From: Alphaproteobacteria bacterium
GTDB lineage: Bacteria > Pseudomonadota > Alphaproteobacteria > Rhizobiales > Aestuariivirgaceae
DNA length: 6,859 nt
NCBI GenBank assembly: GCA_020441605.1
Contig: JAGRLX010000014.1
Location: 1-6,859 of the forward strand
Reading direction: 5' to 3'
Below are positions 3,731 to 6,859 of this stretch, piece after piece (positions within the stretch are counted from its first letter, which is position 1; each line of letters opens with the position of its first letter). The position numbers and the translations under genes were made by a program. The notes under the pieces are model-generated. The model saw only the letters and a program-made list of their open reading frames with translations. It ran no database searches and was not told the DNA's origin.

Positions 3731-5368
3731 GTGGACACTGTCTATCATGCCGACAAGGCATGGCTTCTCGACATTCAACACAGACTGTACAAGTGGAGTC
3801 GGGCCGAGCCTGATGAAGCCTTCCGGGATTTATGGAACTGGGTCACAGACCTACGGAATCTCCGGCTGGCATGGGGTCGTGTCGCGCGCAATCGCGGCGC
3901 GCGCTCCGCAGGTGCGGATCGAGTGACCGTCCGGCATATATCGCAGAGGAAGAACGGCCCGGAACGCTTTCTTGACGAGACAAGAAACCTTCTTCGCCTC
4001 GGAACCTATCGCCCTTCGCCGGTGCGGCGGGTGATGATCCCGAAGCGGGGGAAACCCGGACAGTTTCGGCCTCTCGGTGTGCCGACGGTCAGGGACAGGG
4101 TCGTCCAGGCCGCTGTCCTTCAATTGCTGGAGCCAATCTTCGAGGCCGGTTTCCTGCCGGTCTCCTACGGCTTCCGGCCCCGGAAGGCCTGCCGCGATGC
4201 GCTGGAGCACATCCGCAACGCGATCAGGCCGAAAGGGGTCCGGGTGTCGCAGAAGGAATGGTCTCCGCCGCCCTACGAATGGGTTATCGAAGGGGACATC
4301 AAGGGGTGCTTCGACAACATCGACCATCACCATGTCATGTCACGCCTGCGGAAACGCGTGCGCGACAACAAGGTATGCCGGGTTGTGAACGCATTCCTGA
4401 AAGCGGGCGTTCTGAGCGAGGGCGTGTTCTCGCGCACGCACCTCGGAACCCCGCAAGGCGGCATTCTCTCACCGCTGCTGGCAAACATCACCCTGTCGGC
4501 CATCGAGGAGAGATATGAGCGGTTCATCGCGGCGCGCAAAACCCGCCACGGTAAATCCTACGCCCGCCCCGGAGATGCGATCCGCAAGTTCCGCCACTAT
4601 GAGCGCAAGGCGGGACGGCCGGTCATGCTCCCCATTCGCTATGCGGATGACTTTGTAGTTCTCGTCGCCGGGACTGAAGAACAGGCCCAGTCCGAGAAGG
4701 AAGAGTTGGCGTCATTCCTGTCGACGGAGCTCAAGCTGACGCTCTCGCCGGAGAAGACACGCATCACGCGATTGAACGAGGGATTCATCTTCCTCGGGCA
4801 CCGCGTCCGGCTCAGATGGGACGACAGGTGGGGCTACTGGCCGCGCCTCGAAATCCCGAAGGAGAAGGCCAAACAACTCTGCCACAACATCAAGCAATTG
4901 ACGGGAAGAGATCGTGTGAATGAGCCCTTGCAGGCCATCATCGACGATATCAACCCCATTCTGATGGGTTGGGGAAACTTCTACCGGCATTGCATCGGGG
5001 CCAAGGCGGTGTTCACGCGCATCGACCATTACGCGTGGACCCGTATCTGGTCCTGGTTGCGCAAGAAGTACCCCAAGACGGGAGCCCGGAAGATTTACCG
5101 CCTTCACTGGCGGAAACTCCCGGGCAGGAACCGACACCAGTGGACCGATGAAAAGCCGCTGGCAATTGTCACCGACCTCAAGGTCGAGCGTCACAACCTC
5201 ATCGGATTGAAGTACCCCGACTACGCTCAGCCGCTGCCGGAGAGCCCGGTGCATAACGAAAGGTGCCCGCCGGGTTCGGGAACGGGGGATGGGGAAACCG
5301 GCGGGAGTGATCCCGCCCCAGCGCCTCATCCCCACGATCATCTCAAGAACACGAAGGCGACGTCATGA
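3731..5368 (+). CDS. ltrA: Group II intron maturase/reverse transcriptase, 545 aa, no HNH endonuclease domain
   Basis: This protein binds its own intron RNA, aids splicing and copies the intron into DNA during retromobility. Visible blocks: N-terminal RT0 region (about 40-70, LRLAWGRVARNRGARSAGAD), MIPKRGKPGQFRPLGVPTVRDRVVQ (102-126), SYGFRPRKACRDAL (145-158), EGDIKGCFDNIDH with catalytic D189, GTPQGGILSPLLANI (239-253), RYADDFVVL with D306 and D307, and LGHRVR (355-360). A maturase X/GIIM domain follows (about 380-460; MGWGNFYRHC, WTRIWSWLRKKY). The catalytic set is complete. No C-terminal Cys-pair HNH domain is present, so retrohoming would rely on replication-fork priming. The start is GTG at 3731 after AAGGAGA. 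Oddly, residues from about 504 on are encoded by domains V/VI, and the last ten by the 3' exon, with a stop shared with the spliced DUF2924 gene. The normal C-terminus is probably near 500. Confidence 0.95.
   Translation: MDTVYHADKAWLLDIQHRLYKWSRAEPDEAFRDLWNWVTDLRNLRLAWGRVARNRGARSAGADRVTVRHISQRKNGPERFLDETRNLLRLGTYRPSPVRRVMIPKRGKPGQFRPLGVPTVRDRVVQAAVLQLLEPIFEAGFLPVSYGFRPRKACRDALEHIRNAIRPKGVRVSQKEWSPPPYEWVIEGDIKGCFDNIDHHHVMSRLRKRVRDNKVCRVVNAFLKAGVLSEGVFSRTHLGTPQGGILSPLLANITLSAIEERYERFIAARKTRHGKSYARPGDAIRKFRHYERKAGRPVMLPIRYADDFVVLVAGTEEQAQSEKEELASFLSTELKLTLSPEKTRITRLNEGFIFLGHRVRLRWDDRWGYWPRLEIPKEKAKQLCHNIKQLTGRDRVNEPLQAIIDDINPILMGWGNFYRHCIGAKAVFTRIDHYAWTRIWSWLRKKYPKTGARKIYRLHWRKLPGRNRHQWTDEKPLAIVTDLKVERHNLIGLKYPDYAQPLPESPVHNERCPPGSGTGDGETGGSDPAPAPHPHDHLKNTKATS
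5242..5277 (+). ncRNA. Group II intron domain V (catalytic hairpin)
   Basis: The arms GAGCCCGG and CCGGGTTC pair over eight positions including one G-U, enclosing a GAAA motif (5258-5261). The AGC on the 5' side and GTTC on the 3' side match the catalytic domain V pattern. At 36 bases it is slightly longer than the usual 34, and the distal arm pairs imperfectly (a U opposite C next to the expected two-base bulge), so catalytic efficiency is uncertain. It lies about 58 bases before the proposed 3' splice site, as expected. Confidence 0.82.
5285..5333 (+). ncRNA. Group II intron domain VI with candidate branch-point A
   Basis: GGGGATGGGG (5285-5294) pairs with CCTCATCCCC (5324-5333) over ten positions with one G-U. 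Inside, GGCGGGA (5300-5306) and TCCCGCC (5311-5317) form a perfect hairpin with a GTGA loop. A5328 is eight positions from the intron end at 5335, the normal branch-point distance, but in the simplest fold it pairs with U5290 rather than bulging out. Confidence 0.75.
5336..5368 (+). other. Inferred 3' exon of the DUF2924 gene
   Basis: This 33-base stretch reads DHLKNTKATS and a TGA in the frame produced by joining 3105 to 5336. The same bases are read in the same frame as the end of the maturase. The TGA (5366-5368) overlaps the recombinase ATG (5365-5367). The exact junction rests on the branch-point distance and AY end; a site three bases later would also be in frame. Confidence 0.6.
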
Positions 5369-6681
5369 AGAAGCCAATCATCCGGAAGCTGCGCTGCGCT
5401 GTCTACACCAGGAAATCGACCGAGGAAGGCCTCGACATGGAGTTCAACTCCCTCGATGCTCAGCGCGAGGCATGCGAGGCCTTTATCGCCAGCCAGAAAC
5501 AGGAAGGCTGGGTACTGGTCCAGGACCGCTATGACGATGGCGGTTTCTCGGGCGGCAATCTGGAACGTCCTGCCCTCAGACGTATTATGGCCGACATCGA
5601 GGACAGCCGCGTCGATATCGTCGTGGTCTACAAGATCGACCGTCTCTCCCGTTCGCTCATGGATTTTGCCAAGCTGGTCGAGGTGTTCGACCGGAAGGGT
5701 GTCACCTTCGTGAGCGTTACCCAGTCCTTCAACACCACCACGTCCATGGGGCGGCTCACCCTGAACGTGCTGCTTTCCTTCGCCCAGTTCGAGCGCGAAG
5801 TGATCGGCGAACGCATCCGCGACAAGTTCGCGGCATCCCGCAAGAAGGGCATGTGGATGGGTGGCTTCGTGCCGATGGGCTACCGGGTTGAGAACCGCAA
5901 GCTCGTAATCCACGAGTCCGAAGCCGCCACGGTGCGCATGATTTTCGAGCGCTTCGTCAAGGTGGGCTCCGCCACGGTGTTGACGCGGGATCTGGTCAAG
6001 GATGGTGTCCGAACACGGCGCGGCAGGCTGGTCGACAAGGGCTTCCTCTACAAGCTCTTCAACAACCGAGTTTATATTGGCGAAGCCGTGCACAAGGGCA
6101 CGAGCTATCCGGGCGAGCACGAGGCTATCATCAGCCGCAACTTGTGGGACAAGGTGCATTCCATCCTACAGGAAAGCCCCCGGACCCGGGCCGCACACAC
6201 CAGGGCTCAGACACCCGCGCTGCTCAAGGGGCTGATCTTCGGCCCGACCGGCGGCGCCATGTCGCCTACCCACACACGGAAAAAGGGCAAACTCTATCGC
6301 TACTATATCAGTCAGGCCGTCCTGAAGCGCGGACCCGAGGCCTGTCCGGTGCGGCGGCTTCCGGCCACCGAAATCGAGGCCGCTGTCGTCGGTCATATTC
6401 GAGGTATCTTGCAAACGCCTGACATCGTAGTCGGCACGTGGCGCGCAGCGCGTGAGCAGATCGATGGCCTGACCGAGGAGGAGGTTCGCGAAGCTTTGGA
6501 GCAGTTCGATCCGCTGTGGGACGAACTCTTCCCCGCCGAACAGGCGCGAATCGTGCAACTCCTCGTCGAACGCGTCGATGTCAGGGTTGACGGCGTCGAC
6601 ATCAAGCTGCGCATCGATGGGTTGGCAGGGCTCTATCGCGAAGTTGCAGGCTTAGGCGATCGGGCGAGGATAGCCGTATGA
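5365..6681 (+). CDS. Large serine recombinase (resolvase/invertase family), 438 aa
   Basis: The N-terminal catalytic domain (about 8-155) has AVYTRKSTEEG with the likely nucleophile S18, SLDAQREACEAF (29-40), DGGFSGG (58-64), KIDRLSRS (90-97) and SFAQFEREVIGERIRDK (138-154), the full serine-recombinase active-site set. A Recombinase domain follows (about 170-265; GYRVENRKL, LYKLFNNRVYIGEAVHKG, AIISRNLWDKV), then a zinc-ribbon-position segment (about 287-330) and a C-terminal helical region. It would cut and rejoin DNA at specific sites for integration, excision or resolution; its sites are not visible here. At the zinc-ribbon position the usual first Cys pair is absent (GLIFGPTGGAMS) and only C327 remains, so this region probably binds no zinc. 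The C-terminal half is shorter than in phiC31-type integrases. Its ATG overlaps the upstream stop and its TGA overlaps the next ATG, so expression is probably coupled to the whole operon. Confidence 0.95.
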   Translation: MKKPIIRKLRCAVYTRKSTEEGLDMEFNSLDAQREACEAFIASQKQEGWVLVQDRYDDGGFSGGNLERPALRRIMADIEDSRVDIVVVYKIDRLSRSLMDFAKLVEVFDRKGVTFVSVTQSFNTTTSMGRLTLNVLLSFAQFEREVIGERIRDKFAASRKKGMWMGGFVPMGYRVENRKLVIHESEAATVRMIFERFVKVGSATVLTRDLVKDGVRTRRGRLVDKGFLYKLFNNRVYIGEAVHKGTSYPGEHEAIISRNLWDKVHSILQESPRTRAAHTRAQTPALLKGLIFGPTGGAMSPTHTRKKGKLYRYYISQAVLKRGPEACPVRRLPATEIEAAVVGHIRGILQTPDIVVGTWRAAREQIDGLTEEEVREALEQFDPLWDELFPAEQARIVQLLVERVDVRVDGVDIKLRIDGLAGLYREVAGLGDRARIAV

Positions 6682-6859
6682 CCAGCAACACCACGATGTC
6701 CACAAACCAGCGCACGTTGACCGTGCGCGTGCCCTTCGCCATCAAGAAACGTGGCGGGCGGAAATTGGTCATCGCGCCCGATGGCGCGCCCTGGAACCCA
6801 CCCCGCGCCCTTATCGACAACACCTTGGTCAAGGCCGTCGCCCGCGCCCATCGCTGGAA
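6678..6859 (+). CDS. Hypothetical protein downstream of the recombinase, 3' end cut by the window edge
   Basis: An ATG at 6678 overlaps the recombinase stop as ATGA and has GAGGA about 7 bases upstream. Sixty codons are visible before the window edge: MTSNTTMSTNQRTLTVRVPF, then AIKKRGGRKLVIAPDG, then APWNPPRALIDNTLVKAVARAHRW. The KKRGGRKLVIAPDG segment is basic, and no catalytic motif is visible. Sequences of this type (TVRVPF..+.RGGRK.V..PDG) follow such recombinases in alphaproteobacteria in my memory, with no known function. A second ATG at codon 7 is possible but lacks the overlap. The coupled position suggests it works with the recombinase, perhaps as an accessory DNA-binding factor (inference). 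Confidence 0.8.
   Translation, partial: MTSNTTMSTNQRTLTVRVPFAIKKRGGRKLVIAPDGAPWNPPRALIDNTLVKAVARAHRW

Larger units (their letters stand above)
3106..5335 (+). mobile_element. Group II intron with maturase gene, inserted in the DUF2924 gene
   Basis: The 5' end is GTGCG (3106-3110), matching the GUGYG consensus. The 3' end is CCCCAC at 5335, an AY end, with an A at 5328 eight positions from the end as for a branch-point adenosine. Between them lie about 625 nt of non-coding RNA sequence, a maturase/reverse transcriptase gene, a domain V hairpin (5242-5277) and a domain VI stem (5285-5333). These ends join DUF2924 codon 140 to a frame that runs to the stop overlapping the recombinase start. Possible target pairing: exon bases 3094-3099 (GTGTTC, IBS2) match GAACAC at 3350-3355 perfectly. 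For IBS1 (TTCGGC, 3100-3105) the best-placed candidate is CCGAA at 3441-3445 (five pairs), though GTCGAA near 3225 and GCCGAG at 3277 also fit. The intron is co-oriented with its host gene, as splicing requires. Its class cannot be fixed by eye. Confidence 0.85.

Noticed and set aside
5338..5338. Alternative intron 3' end at ACGAT
   Set aside because: It also ends in AY and keeps the frame, but places A5328 eleven positions from the end instead of the usual seven or eight.
4712..5341. Minus-strand 209-codon frame opposite the maturase
   Set aside because: It is antisense to a gene with full reverse transcriptase and maturase motifs and shows no family pattern of its own.

Overview
The window is GC-rich. 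It looks like accessory (phage- or island-derived) DNA from an alphaproteobacterium. Three things support this: a small protein, DUF2924 protein and large serine recombinase in one operon, as seen in Rhizobiales/Sphingomonadales genomes; a GTTC-N7-GTTC site, the alphaproteobacterial LexA box format; and a phage-type small protein at the left edge. Species cannot be named from the sequence.

Layout. A divergent control region (about 2144-2485) separates two units. The leftward (minus-strand) unit runs: a broken XRE-type repressor (1937-2143), a 215-aa protein with a winged-helix-like C-terminus (1323-1970), a 165-bp gap holding nine phased GTGGGAT-like repeats, then an AlpA/excisionase-like helix-turn-helix protein (877-1158), a 120-aa unknown (499-861) and a partial phage-type protein (1-499). 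The last three are tightly packed. The rightward (plus-strand) unit runs: a 67-aa protein (2486-2689), a DUF2924 protein (from 2686), a 438-aa large serine recombinase (5365-6681) and a partial unknown (6678-end). Every junction in the rightward unit is a 4-base ATGA stop/start overlap.

A group II intron (inferred 3106-5335, 2230 nt) sits inside the 3' end of the DUF2924 gene. It has a GTGCG 5' end, a 5' RNA region, a maturase/reverse transcriptase with an intact YADD, a domain V hairpin with an imperfect distal arm, and a domain VI stem with an A eight bases from the 3' end. Inferred splicing joins the DUF2924 frame exactly and restores the ATGA overlap with the recombinase. Unusually, the maturase frame does not stop inside the intron. 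It reads through domains V and VI into the 3' exon and ends at the same stop codon as the spliced DUF2924 gene, so the recombinase start is overlapped by an upstream frame whether or not the intron has spliced.

How it may work together (inference): the leftward promoter carries a LexA box over its -10, so DNA damage could induce the regulators and the AlpA-like factor, which may act through the repeat array. The recombinase unit would supply site-specific recombination for the element. No att sites, tRNA, rRNA or CRISPR were seen. The most notable items are the LexA-box promoter, the phased repeat array, the intron whose protein frame exits into the host gene, and the nonsense codon in the XRE repressor.
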